14,364 bases of DNA, from assembly GCA_964603125.1 (NCBI GenBank), contig CAZRUA010000091.1, positions 1-14,364 on the forward strand. Reading direction: 5' to 3'. The notes beneath the pieces are model-generated. The model saw only the letters and a list, made by a program, of their open reading frames with translations. It ran no database searches and was not told the origin of the DNA. The position numbers were made by a program, and so were the translations under genes. This document shows positions 1 through 6,689 of this stretch, piece after piece. Each line of letters opens with the position of its first letter. The first letter of the stretch is position 1. This DNA comes from CAZRUA01 sp964603125 (GTDB lineage: Bacteria > Bacteroidota > Bacteroidia > B-17B0 > Aurantibacillaceae).

Positions 1-48
1 GTCTTGAAAGGTGTCGTTACCGTCTATTTTATTGTTCCAAGTTCCCAT
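1..48 (-). CDS. Start of an uncharacterised protein (partial, cut by window edge)
   Basis: Reading leftwards from an ATG at 48, the frame stays open to the window edge and gives MGTWNNKIDGNDTFQD. A start of the MGTW...GND type resembles small bacterial proteins of the DUF4259 kind, but 16 residues are too few to assign a family. The gene follows a leader of roughly 115 bases that holds a large inverted repeat (92-165), behind a good Bacteroidota-type promoter at 171-201. No Shine-Dalgarno sequence stands before the ATG, which is normal for the phylum. The promoter placement makes a real gene likely; the family guess is weak. Confidence 0.55.
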   Translation of the reverse strand, partial: MGTWNNKIDGNDTFQD

Positions 49-91
49 TTGTCTGTCTATTTGCGGTCTGTCTTAAAATGCCCTATAACTT

Positions 92-165
92 GCATATAGG
101 AGCCAAAAAATCACCTCTTTTGTTCTTCTCTGGCTGTATTGGGGTGATTTTGTTACCATATATGC
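92..165. repeat. Large imperfect inverted repeat in the leader of the 1-48 gene
   Basis: The left arm at 92-115 and the right arm at 143-165 are inverted copies of each other. The inner nine bases are perfect (AAAATCACC at 107-115 against GGTGATTTT at 143-151) and so are the outer seven (GCATATA at 92-98 against TATATGC at 159-165), with small bulges between; the loop is 27 bases. On the minus strand the predicted transcription start for the 1-48 gene falls almost at the foot of this hairpin, so nearly the whole structure would be in the mRNA leader. Outside it, TATAAC (84-89) and GTTATA (190-195) are also complementary, giving an outline like an integron attC site. The inverted repeat is seen directly; its role is not known. 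Confidence 0.7.
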
Positions 166-170
166 TAAAT

Positions 171-201
171 CAAATATACAACACCAAACGTTATAAACAA
201 A
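171..201 (-). promoter_or_regulatory. Bacteroidota-type promoter for the 1-48 gene
   Basis: On the minus strand a TTTG (198-201) lies exactly 19 bases before TATATTTG (171-178), a full match to the Bacteroidota -33/-7 consensus. Transcription would start near 163 and run leftwards through the inverted repeat into the 1-48 gene. Between the two boxes is TAACGT (minus strand, 188-193), also found at the same place in the promoter at 1824-1854. Confidence 0.7.
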
Positions 202-254
202 ATAAATAATTAAAATTTGTTAAGGTTTTAAAGGTGTATCAACTTAAACATGAT

Positions 255-1052
255 TTATTGGCAATGGCTATCAGGTTTTAGTGTGTCTGTAGAAGCAGTT
301 AGTATTGGCTGCCCTGTTATTTTATTTACTTTACCGTTTATTTTGGCTTGAAGCTGATACGCTTCTAAAAATTGGCTATTCAGTACGAGGCATTTATCAA
401 TAAGTAATTTTGCGCTATCTTTTTTGTTTTTGTTGTAATAAATCTCTGCCAGGTTATAGTAGGGTATGTAAATGCTAGAGTCGAGTTGAAGGGCTTTTTT
501 GTAGTAGAATTCAGCTGAGTCGGTATTTAGTTTAGCATAATTAATTACTCCTAAATTATTAAATACTTTAGCGTAATCCTTTTTCAGGCTTAGCGCTTTT
601 CGGCACATTTTTTCGGCTTGTTTATAATTTTGTTTGTTAATGTATATTTGGCTTAAGCAAAAGTAGGTTTTAGCATTAAGCGTATCATTTTTTAAAGCAT
701 TTAAAAACATTAGTTCCGAAGAATCACATTGGTTTAATTCATAATAAACTAATCCTAAGTTATGGTAAGATTCTGCGTAGTTTTTATTTAGTTCAATGGA
801 AGTGTTTAAGTCTAAAATACTATTAGGGTAGTTTTTTAATTCATAATAGATATATCCTCTAGTTCCAAAGGCTTGGTATGCGCTCTGGTCAGATGAAATA
901 ATAGAGTCACATATTTTAAGGGCTTCATTATATTTCTTGTCAGAAACTAAATGGTTGATAGTTTTATATATATCACTGGAATGATTGGGTTCTGGCTTTT
1001 TCGAACAAGAACAAAGAGTTAATATAGATATGATTAAAATATGTTTTAGCAT
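255..1052 (-). CDS. TPR-repeat lipoprotein
   Basis: A 265-residue protein with a lipoprotein signal peptide: K3, a hydrophobic core, and a lipobox-like L-C-S-C that puts the lipidated cysteine at residue 16. After a short polar linker come about six tetratricopeptide repeats of 34 residues (roughly 27-56, 59-92, 93-126, 127-160, 161-194 and 195-228), each with the usual spaced small and aromatic residues such as NLGLVYYE and NLGVINYA. TPRs form a helical scaffold for protein binding, so this is probably a membrane-anchored periplasmic or outer-membrane adaptor; the partner cannot be read from the sequence. The C-terminal 35 residues are polar and look unstructured. The gene starts 62 bases after the stop of 1115-1807, and a TACATTTG -7-like box lies between them, so it may have its own promoter. 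Confidence 0.85.
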   Translation of the reverse strand: MLKHILIISILTLCSCSKKPEPNHSSDIYKTINHLVSDKKYNEALKICDSIISSDQSAYQAFGTRGYIYYELKNYPNSILDLNTSIELNKNYAESYHNLGLVYYELNQCDSSELMFLNALKNDTLNAKTYFCLSQIYINKQNYKQAEKMCRKALSLKKDYAKVFNNLGVINYAKLNTDSAEFYYKKALQLDSSIYIPYYNLAEIYYNKNKKDSAKLLIDKCLVLNSQFLEAYQLQAKINGKVNKITGQPILTASTDTLKPDSHCQ

Positions 1053-1086
1053 TTTAGATTCGTTTAGCTAGATAAAGCTCCGTTCT

Positions 1087-1094
1087 CAAATGTA
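1087..1094 (-). promoter_or_regulatory. Possible -7 box for the TPR lipoprotein gene
   Basis: TACATTTG on the minus strand matches TAnnTTTG and lies 34 bases before the ATG at 1052. No TTTG stands at the expected 19-21 base distance upstream, so this is a half-site only. Confidence 0.3.
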
Positions 1095-1114
1095 GTGAAT
1101 TTAGCTCAAATGCT

Positions 1115-1807
1115 TTATTCAACTATTTGCCAATTAGGGTTATTACTTAGTATCTCAAGTAGTTCTTCCTTTTCAATTGCTTCATCTTCTTCATTAAATG
1201 ACTCAGCGTATTTTTGTAATTCGCCAAACGAAAACTCAGGGCTAACAAGAGCATAGTAATCTTGATGGTTTTTTACAAGAGTCCAAAGCATAGCTTTGTA
1301 ATTGCCGTTTTCTTTTAAAATGATTTCATCTGGTCCATTATCACAAGCCCAAAATTCATAGTTTTTAATAAAGCGGCATTCAACATGATTGTAAAACCAT
1401 TCTCTAGCTTCTTGGTCTTCGCTCCAAGATGTTGAATGATCTCTAAAGGTATGCAGGAATCCATTTTTGAAGTCGGATGCTAGTAATAATTCTTCCTCAA
1501 ATTTTGGAATACCCCAAGATTCGCAATGCTCAAAAAAGAAGTCTTCACTGATATTCCCGTTACATTGTTTGAGTATAAATTCAGCTCGTGTTTGTGCCGC
1601 ATTATTATCAAAGGTTTGAAGTTGCTTAGCTATATGGATACAACTCTCAATAGTTGGTTCGTTATCGCTAAGTGAATTTAAGAATATGTCTAGGGAATTT
1701 CCAAGAAGCAGCAATGGAGAGTGTATTGCTTTTATTTTATCGAAATATTCTTGTCTTCCCATAGTTAAATTTGAAGTAATTTTTTTAAGTTTTTGTTCCT
1801 GATTCAA
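1115..1807 (-). CDS. Uncharacterised cytoplasmic protein
   Basis: A 230-residue protein with no signal peptide or membrane segment; I do not recognise its family. The N-terminal third looks helical. The middle is rich in aromatic and acidic residues (FFFEHCESWGIP around 90-101, then a Trp-rich stretch with SWSEDQEAREWF). It reads like a compact alpha/beta domain, and the C-terminal end is strongly acidic (EEDEAIEKEELLEIL). Soluble acidic proteins of this size are often immunity or cassette-type accessory genes in Bacteroidota, but nothing here proves that. No toxin gene is beside it. The start at 1807 is supported by a full promoter 17 bases upstream; the next gene downstream is the TPR lipoprotein. 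Confidence 0.75.
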   Translation of the reverse strand: MNQEQKLKKITSNLTMGRQEYFDKIKAIHSPLLLLGNSLDIFLNSLSDNEPTIESCIHIAKQLQTFDNNAAQTRAEFILKQCNGNISEDFFFEHCESWGIPKFEEELLLASDFKNGFLHTFRDHSTSWSEDQEAREWFYNHVECRFIKNYEFWACDNGPDEIILKENGNYKAMLWTLVKNHQDYYALVSPEFSFGELQKYAESFNEEDEAIEKEELLEILSNNPNWQIVE

Positions 1808-1823
1808 GTTCTATCCTTTAAAT

Positions 1824-1854
1824 CAAATATACAATAGTATACGTTAAAGGCAAA
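1824..1854 (-). promoter_or_regulatory. Bacteroidota-type promoter for the 1115-1807 gene
   Basis: TTTG (1851-1854, minus strand) stands 19 bases before TATATTTG (1824-1831), which ends 17 bases before the ATG at 1807. The predicted 5' leader is therefore only about 10 bases. The 15 bases around the -7 box (1820-1834) are identical to those of the promoter at 171-201, and TAACGT sits at the same spacing between the boxes (1841-1846). Confidence 0.7.
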
Positions 1855-2171
1855 ATTAAAGTGTTTAAAAGATTGCATTTTTAATGGAACGAATTTTTTA
1901 GAATGCTTTTTGTATTAAGCTAATGTGTATAGTTATTAGAATGTGACTGCCACAGAAACATTACCCAGAACTAAACGCAAGAGTTTATTTATCCATTGAT
2001 GAATTGATAAAACAAAAACTCATGGATTATCTCTTTTATCCCAAGCCAAGTTTAAGGTGTCATTCGGAAAAATATGCTGAAACTAGAATGAGGAATGATA
2101 GACGGAGTCCTAGCTAAGCCATCAACGAGAGAGCGCTTTTGAATTTAGTGTGTGAAAGCAAACGGCTTTGG

Positions 2172-2193
2172 TGGCTCCGCCACGGCGGAGCCA
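2172..2193. repeat. GC-rich perfect hairpin
   Basis: TGGCTCCGCC (2172-2181) and GGCGGAGCCA (2184-2193) are perfect inverted copies separated by two bases. Such a GC-rich stem is out of keeping with the AT-rich surroundings. No T-run follows on either strand, so it is not a classical intrinsic terminator; a REP-like dispersed repeat is more likely. Confidence 0.75.
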
Positions 2194-2242
2194 TTCCGAC
2201 TGAATAGTTTCGCTTATTTTTTCGTAAGACTTGACTTTTTGT

Positions 2243-2277
2243 TTCTTTTGGTTCGCCGCGGCGAAAAGCCAAAAGAA
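2243..2277. repeat. Nested hairpin (stem of nine plus inner palindrome)
   Basis: TTCTTTTGG (2243-2251) pairs perfectly with CCAAAAGAA (2269-2277). The space between holds a second, perfect 14-base palindrome TTCGCCGCGGCGAA (2252-2265), leaving a three-base bulge. The site lies 41 bases beyond the stop codon of the 2318-3361 gene and could stop or protect that transcript; the A/T-rich outer stem would fit weak termination. Its build also fits a mobile REP-like repeat. Confidence 0.65.
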
Positions 2278-2317
2278 TTAACAAGATTTGATTAAAATGA
2301 CCTTTATTTGCCAATAA

Positions 2318-3361
2318 TTACTTTATAATTGAGCAATTAACTTCCCCTTCTAATTCAAACCGCTCTATTTCAGGGGCTCCAAAGGTGCCATTGCCATTGC
2401 TAATTTTACGGAAATAGATTTCGCCAAACATACACTTATTATTTTCTGTATAAACTACTGTGCATCTCGACGCCATTGATTGAATTGAGCCATCTGTTTT
2501 ACTTTTTGTAGTGAAAGATTGAGCATAGTTAATGTATTTAACCTTTACTCCAGATTGTGAATTTTCAAATAATTCAATAGCCTCCTTTTTTGAAAGTACA
2601 GCTTTCTGCTCATCAAAATTATTTTGAAGGTAACTATCTTGTATTTCGCTATGGATATAGTGCTTTTGTTTTCGATGATTTACAGAAGGATAACGAACAT
2701 CGAATAAGTAACCTTCTTGCATATTCTTAAATTTTAATGCTTGGCTTACTTTTTTCTTTTCTCCATTTGAATTGGTATACTCTATTGTCAATGTGGTATT
2801 AGCTTCTTTTGGTTTATCACTCTTTGCCATTTCATTAACTGCGCCAACAGAGCTTTTAAAATAAGGGTTTTCACCAAAATCAGGAAAAGAAGAGAACTCA
2901 TTTATATTAGGTAATAAATCAAAATAAATATAAGTTGGGCCTTTGCCATCAGGATTGTAATTAACGGCAAATAGATTTACTTCGCCAGGTGATACTTCGT
3001 TTTTAGTTTTTAATTCTAGTGTAGCTTTCACCATATTTTGGTTTAATGCGCCATACCAACAAGACCAGCCAATTGCTCCTGTTTTTTTTGCAGCATCTTT
3101 TTTTACACCCTCATACTTTTTATGATGTAAAAACAAACTATTTCCGTTTATCTCTCCAAATAAATCAAAAAAACTAGCATCTTCAATCTTCATCACGCCA
3201 TAGGCATACTGTTTAGTAACATCTATTTCTGCTATGTTGACTATGTTTGTTAAAACAGTATCTTCAATCATTAATGGTTTTTCTGTAATGATAATGTTTT
3301 GGCCAAAGCTAAAATGTGTAAAAATTATTACAAATACTGATAAATAACTTATTGCTTTCAT
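2318..3361 (-). CDS. Uncharacterised secreted protein
   Basis: A 347-residue protein from the ATG at 3361. Residues 1-20 are a clear signal peptide (K2, a hydrophobic run, cleavage likely in FSFG-Q), so the product is periplasmic or outer-membrane facing. The mature part has many short beta-strand-like segments, several lysine-rich stretches, GWSCWYG around residue 100 of the mature region, and two cysteines near the C-terminal end (RCTVVY and GEVNCSIIK). No family is recognised and no C-terminal sorting domain is seen. A longer frame opens with TTG at 3385, but that codon lies inside the likely -7 promoter box (3383-3390) and would put eight polar residues before the signal peptide. The ATG at 3361 is therefore chosen. 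It is monocistronic, with the hairpin gap behind it. Confidence 0.8.
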   Translation of the reverse strand: MKAISYLSVFVIIFTHFSFGQNIIITEKPLMIEDTVLTNIVNIAEIDVTKQYAYGVMKIEDASFFDLFGEINGNSLFLHHKKYEGVKKDAAKKTGAIGWSCWYGALNQNMVKATLELKTKNEVSPGEVNLFAVNYNPDGKGPTYIYFDLLPNINEFSSFPDFGENPYFKSSVGAVNEMAKSDKPKEANTTLTIEYTNSNGEKKKVSQALKFKNMQEGYLFDVRYPSVNHRKQKHYIHSEIQDSYLQNNFDEQKAVLSKKEAIELFENSQSGVKVKYINYAQSFTTKSKTDGSIQSMASRCTVVYTENNKCMFGEIYFRKISNGNGTFGAPEIERFELEGEVNCSIIK

Positions 3362-3382
3362 TGGTTTAATTAAGTGTTTACA

Positions 3383-3390
3383 CAAATCTA
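3383..3390 (-). promoter_or_regulatory. -7 box of the 2318-3361 gene
   Basis: TAGATTTG on the minus strand matches TAnnTTTG and ends 22 bases before the ATG at 3361. A TTTC at 3409-3412 stands 18 bases upstream as an imperfect -33 box. The position decides the start codon: the in-frame TTG at 3385 would be in the promoter. Confidence 0.5.
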
Positions 3391-3504
3391 TAAAAAAGTA
3401 TCAACATTGAAAAGGGAATTGTTTTCTTTTAATGCATTTGTGTTGGATAATTCTTGTGTCTTAGGTAGTAGATATTATTGATTTAGCTTTGTAAAAATGA
3501 GCAA

Positions 3505-4473
3505 TCAATTTTTATCCAATCCCTTCAAAACCTCCAGCACCTTAGCACCATAGTTTCTGGAAACACTAATGGTGTTATCGCAATCGAAAAAACTAAGTTT
3601 GTAACCCGCTGCATTTCCACTGCAATGTTCTACATTATTTAAATTTACAATGTAAGCGCGGTGGCAACGCATAATAGCTGGGCTTTTAATTTGACTTTCT
3701 AATCGTTTTAAACTACTGCGTATCATTTGTTTTTTCAATACTTTTTTGTCCCAATAAAATAGGGTAGAGTAGTTGTCCGTCGATTCAATATATAAAAGCT
3801 GAGCATTAATAATTTCAAATGTATCCTTTTCGTTTTCGGCAATAAAAATGGTTTTTTCTATCTCGGTGTTCGTGTCTTCGGTCTTCTCTTCTTTTTTCTC
3901 TTCCGTCTCTACAAAAGCATTTTCGATGTCGTGAACCGCAGGTGGGGTTTGTATTTCGTTTTGGTTTTGTGGATGATGGATATGCTCAATTTCTTTATTG
4001 ATAAGTTGAGCTTGTTGAAGGTTTAGTTTTAAAAAGCGATTGTGTTTTAAAATAATATTGAGTGTTACAGGAAATGCTCCAACTAAAATAACGGTTAGTA
4101 ATGCATTAAAATATTGCTTCAAGCCCAAAGCAGTTGCGCCTAAATAATGCAAAAACAATAAATTGCCTAATGCAATTAAGCTTAACACGGTAAGCACCGA
4201 CACAATTTCTTTCCACACTTTCCAATTTTTATCCAGGTAAAAAGCAGGAATAAAGGTATTGGTAATGAATTGGTAAATACTTGGTATGATAAAAGAGATA
4301 AACCCAAAACCAGCTAGTTTTAATGTTTTGTAAGGTGTTTCCCAATCGTGCAATCCCATTGGTTTAAACACGTATAAAAACAAAAAGATAAAAGTGCCAA
4401 TAGCTAAGTTTGTAAGTAAAAACTTTTCGTTTTTTCTTTCAATTGGATATGGTTTTTGAAGAAAGGAAAACAT
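3505..4473 (-). CDS. Membrane-anchored LytTR-domain transcription regulator
   Basis: A 322-residue protein with four predicted membrane helices (about 21-36, 53-71, 89-109, 121-143). A polar, Glu/Lys-rich linker follows (about 150-208), then a C-terminal LytTR DNA-binding domain (about 209-317). Features typical of LytTR are the stretch LLYIESTDNYSTLFY, the SLKRLESQI helix, and FxRCHRAYIVNL-like MRCHRAYIVNLNNVEH around 268-283. There is no receiver domain, so the usual histidine-kinase/LytR pairing does not apply; the membrane part may sense the signal itself. The gene starts five bases after the rimO stop and is probably the last gene of the operon that begins at 7469. Its targets are unknown. 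The domain call is firm; the sensing role is inferred. Confidence 0.85.
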   Translation of the reverse strand: MFSFLQKPYPIERKNEKFLLTNLAIGTFIFLFLYVFKPMGLHDWETPYKTLKLAGFGFISFIIPSIYQFITNTFIPAFYLDKNWKVWKEIVSVLTVLSLIALGNLLFLHYLGATALGLKQYFNALLTVILVGAFPVTLNIILKHNRFLKLNLQQAQLINKEIEHIHHPQNQNEIQTPPAVHDIENAFVETEEKKEEKTEDTNTEIEKTIFIAENEKDTFEIINAQLLYIESTDNYSTLFYWDKKVLKKQMIRSSLKRLESQIKSPAIMRCHRAYIVNLNNVEHCSGNAAGYKLSFFDCDNTISVSRNYGAKVLEVLKGLDKN

Positions 4474-4478
4474 TGAAA

Positions 4479-5792
4479 TTAAATCAATTCGCCGTACAAG
4501 TCAAAATCAGTTGCTTCAGTAATTTTAACATTCGCAAAGTCACCAATTCGCACGTAGTTATCGTTTGTAGCTTTCACTAGTACTTCATTGTCCACATCAG
4601 GGCTATCAAATTCAGTACGACCAATAAAAAACTCTCCTTCTTTTCTATCAAACAATACTTTAAATGATTGTCCTACTTTGCTTTGGTTTAAATCCAAAGA
4701 AATAGCTTGTTGTATTTCCATTACAGCATCAGCGCGCTTACGTTTAGTGGCAGCACTCACATCATCTTTTAATAAATGTGCATGTGTATTTTCTTCGTGC
4801 GAGTATGTGAAAATTCCTAAACGTTCAAATTTAGTTTCTTCTACCCAACGTAGCATTTCTTCATGGTCTTGTTTGGTTTCGCCTGGGTAACCCGCAATTA
4901 ATGTGGTTCTTAAAGCTATGCCCGGAACTTTATCGCGTATTTTATTAACTAAGTCAATTGTTTTTTGTTTGGTAATTCCACGACGCATACTCGTTAGCAT
5001 ATTATCGCTAATGTGTTGCAAAGGCATATCCAAGTAATTACAAACATTGCTGCGGTTTTTCATTACATCCAATACTTCCATCGGGAATCCACTCGGGAAA
5101 GCATAGTGCAATCTTATCCAATCAATACCTTCTACATCGCTTAATTTATCAACTAAATTGGCAAGTTCACGTTTTTTATAAATATCTAATCCGTAGTAGG
5201 TTAAATCTTGTGCAATTAAAAGTAATTCCTTAGTTCCTTTAGCAGCTAATGTTTTAGCACGGTTTACCAATTCATCTATCTCAACCGAAACGTGTTTGCC
5301 ACGCATTAATGGTATGGCGCAGAAGCTACAAGGGCGGTCGCAACCTTCGCTAATTTTAAAATAAGCAAAGTGTTGTGGTGTAGTCAATAATCTTTCTCCA
5401 ACTAGTTCTTTTTTGTAATCGGCTTTTAATGTTTTTAATATTTTCGGAAGTTCGCGTGTACCAAAGTAAGCATCCACTTCAGGAATTTCTTTTTCTAAAT
5501 CACCTTTGTAACGCTCGCTTAAGCAGCCTGTAACATAAACTTTTTCAACGCTACCTTCTTTTTTCGCTTCAACATAACGCAAAATGGTATCAATGCTTTC
5601 TTGCTTAGCATTATCCACAAAGCCACAGGTGTTTATAATTACAATGTTATGATCGTCGTTTTCACTTTCGTGTTCTACATCAAATTTGTTGGCTTTTAAT
5701 TGCCCCATTAACACTTCGCTATCCACAATATTTTTGCTACAACCCAATGTAACAACATTAACCTTATTTTTTTTAAGTGTTTTGGTTTTCAT
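4479..5792 (-). CDS. rimO: Ribosomal protein S12 methylthiotransferase
   Basis: A 437-residue radical-SAM methylthiotransferase that modifies the conserved aspartate of ribosomal protein S12 (Asp88 in E. coli numbering). Three domains follow in order. The N-terminal UPF0004 domain has cysteines 18 (TLGCSKN), 56 (INTCGF) and 90 (VTGCLSERY), which hold one 4Fe-4S cluster. The radical-SAM core has C151, C155 and C158 in GCDRPCSFC, holding the cluster that cleaves S-adenosylmethionine. The C-terminal TRAM domain covers roughly the last 65 residues. TLGCSKNxVDSE and the INTCGFVDNAKQESID pattern separate RimO from the tRNA enzyme MiaB. Length is normal for the family. The gene sits 18 bases after lipA and five before the LytTR gene. 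Both LipA and RimO insert sulfur and depend on Fe-S cluster supply, which may explain the co-transcription. Confidence 0.95.
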   Translation of the reverse strand: MKTKTLKKNKVNVVTLGCSKNIVDSEVLMGQLKANKFDVEHESENDDHNIVIINTCGFVDNAKQESIDTILRYVEAKKEGSVEKVYVTGCLSERYKGDLEKEIPEVDAYFGTRELPKILKTLKADYKKELVGERLLTTPQHFAYFKISEGCDRPCSFCAIPLMRGKHVSVEIDELVNRAKTLAAKGTKELLLIAQDLTYYGLDIYKKRELANLVDKLSDVEGIDWIRLHYAFPSGFPMEVLDVMKNRSNVCNYLDMPLQHISDNMLTSMRRGITKQKTIDLVNKIRDKVPGIALRTTLIAGYPGETKQDHEEMLRWVEETKFERLGIFTYSHEENTHAHLLKDDVSAATKRKRADAVMEIQQAISLDLNQSKVGQSFKVLFDRKEGEFFIGRTEFDSPDVDNEVLVKATNDNYVRIGDFANVKITEATDFDLYGELI

Positions 5793-5810
5793 TTATGTAT
5801 GATGTAAAAA

Positions 5811-6683
5811 TTAAAATATATGTTTTTCGGCGTGGTACGATGAGCGAACCAAAGCGCCACTTTCGGCGTATTTAAAGCCTTTTGCAAGTGCTATTTCTTT
5901 TAGTTCGGCAAATACATCAGGATGCACAAATTCAGCAACAGGTAAATGTTTTTGAGTTGGTTGTAAGTACTGACCAATAGTTACCACATCCACATTAACA
6001 CTTCTTAAATCATCTAAAGCTTCAATTACTTCTTCTTTGGTTTCGCCTAAGCCCACCATTATACCTGATTTGGTATTTAAACCTGCTTCTTTTAATCGTT
6101 TTAAAACTTCAAGGCTACGTTCGTATTTAGCTTGAATACGCACTTGCGGTGTTAATCGCTTTACTGTTTCAATGTTATGCGAAACAATATCCGGATGCAC
6201 ATCAATAATGCGTTGTAAGTTTTCCCACTTACCTGCAAAATCAGGGATTAGTGTTTCAAACTTTGTTTCAGGGCTAACCAAACGTATTTGTTTAATGGTT
6301 TCGGCCCAAATAATAGAACCACCATCTTTTAAATCATCTCTATCAACCGAAGTAATTACACAGTGTTTTACATTCATTAGTTTAACACTGTTGGCAATAC
6401 GCTTAGGCTCATCCCAATCAACTGATTTAGGGCGACCAGTAGCTACATTGCAAAATCCGCACGAGCGCGTACAAATGTTTCCTAATATCATAAAGGTGGC
6501 AGTACCAGCTCCCCAGCATTCGCCCATATTGGGGCAGTTACCACTTTCGCAAATCGTATGTAATTTGTGTTTACTTACAATGTTTCTAACTTTCGCGTAT
6601 TCTTCTCCTGTGGGTAATTTAACACGTAACCATGATGGTTTGCGCGGTTTACCAGTTTCTGTAAGGTTTTCTATACTCTCCAT
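5811..6683 (-). CDS. lipA: Lipoyl synthase
   Basis: A 290-residue radical-SAM enzyme that inserts two sulfur atoms at C6 and C8 of octanoyl chains on lipoyl-dependent proteins, such as pyruvate and 2-oxoglutarate dehydrogenase E2 and glycine-cleavage H protein. The auxiliary cluster that is consumed as sulfur donor is bound by C45, C50 and C56 (C-x4-C-PN-x3-CW) together with the serine of RSSYHAEK at the C-terminal end. The SAM cluster is bound by C71, C75 and C78 (CTRSCGFC). Other family signatures are PSWLRVKLP at the start and the DRDDLKDGG and SGIMVGLGE segments. All key residues are intact and length is normal. No lipB is in the window. It is the second gene of the 7469-3505 operon, six bases after the upstream gene. 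Confidence 0.97.
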   Translation of the reverse strand: MESIENLTETGKPRKPSWLRVKLPTGEEYAKVRNIVSKHKLHTICESGNCPNMGECWGAGTATFMILGNICTRSCGFCNVATGRPKSVDWDEPKRIANSVKLMNVKHCVITSVDRDDLKDGGSIIWAETIKQIRLVSPETKFETLIPDFAGKWENLQRIIDVHPDIVSHNIETVKRLTPQVRIQAKYERSLEVLKRLKEAGLNTKSGIMVGLGETKEEVIEALDDLRSVNVDVVTIGQYLQPTQKHLPVAEFVHPDVFAELKEIALAKGFKYAESGALVRSSYHAEKHIF

Positions 6684-6689
6684 CTTTTA

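Larger units (their letters stand above)
1808..2317. other. Gene-free stretch with hairpins and possible decayed sequence
   Basis: About 510 bases with no gene I can support. The right end of 1808-1860 is the promoter of the 1115-1807 gene. From about 1947 to 2117 the plus strand has an open frame of 56 codons (ELNARVYLSIDELIKQKL...) with no proper start directly after a stop; it could be a fragment of a decayed gene but resembles nothing I know. From about 2105 to 2290 the base composition shifts to patches of high GC with two strong hairpins, as in dispersed repeats of Bacteroidota genomes. No transposase, terminal repeats or target duplication is visible. Confidence 0.5.

Noticed and set aside
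1947..2117. Plus-strand open frame of 56 codons (ELNARVYLSIDELIKQKL and on)
   Set aside because: It opens directly after a stop without a usable start near its beginning, has no promoter, and no family is recognised. At most it is a gene remnant.
2114..2314. Minus-strand open frame of 66 codons
   Set aside because: It runs through both GC-rich hairpins, has a low-complexity basic translation with no domain, and lacks a promoter. It is most likely a chance frame across a repeat.
3484..3553. Plus-strand TAGCTTTG followed by an 18-codon frame at 3497
   Set aside because: It lacks a -33 box at the right distance, and the peptide is antisense to the end of the LytTR gene.
4588..4890. Plus-strand open frame antisense to rimO
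   Set aside because: It lies wholly inside the conserved TRAM/radical-SAM coding region; its Ser/Leu-rich, family-less translation is typical of an antisense shadow.
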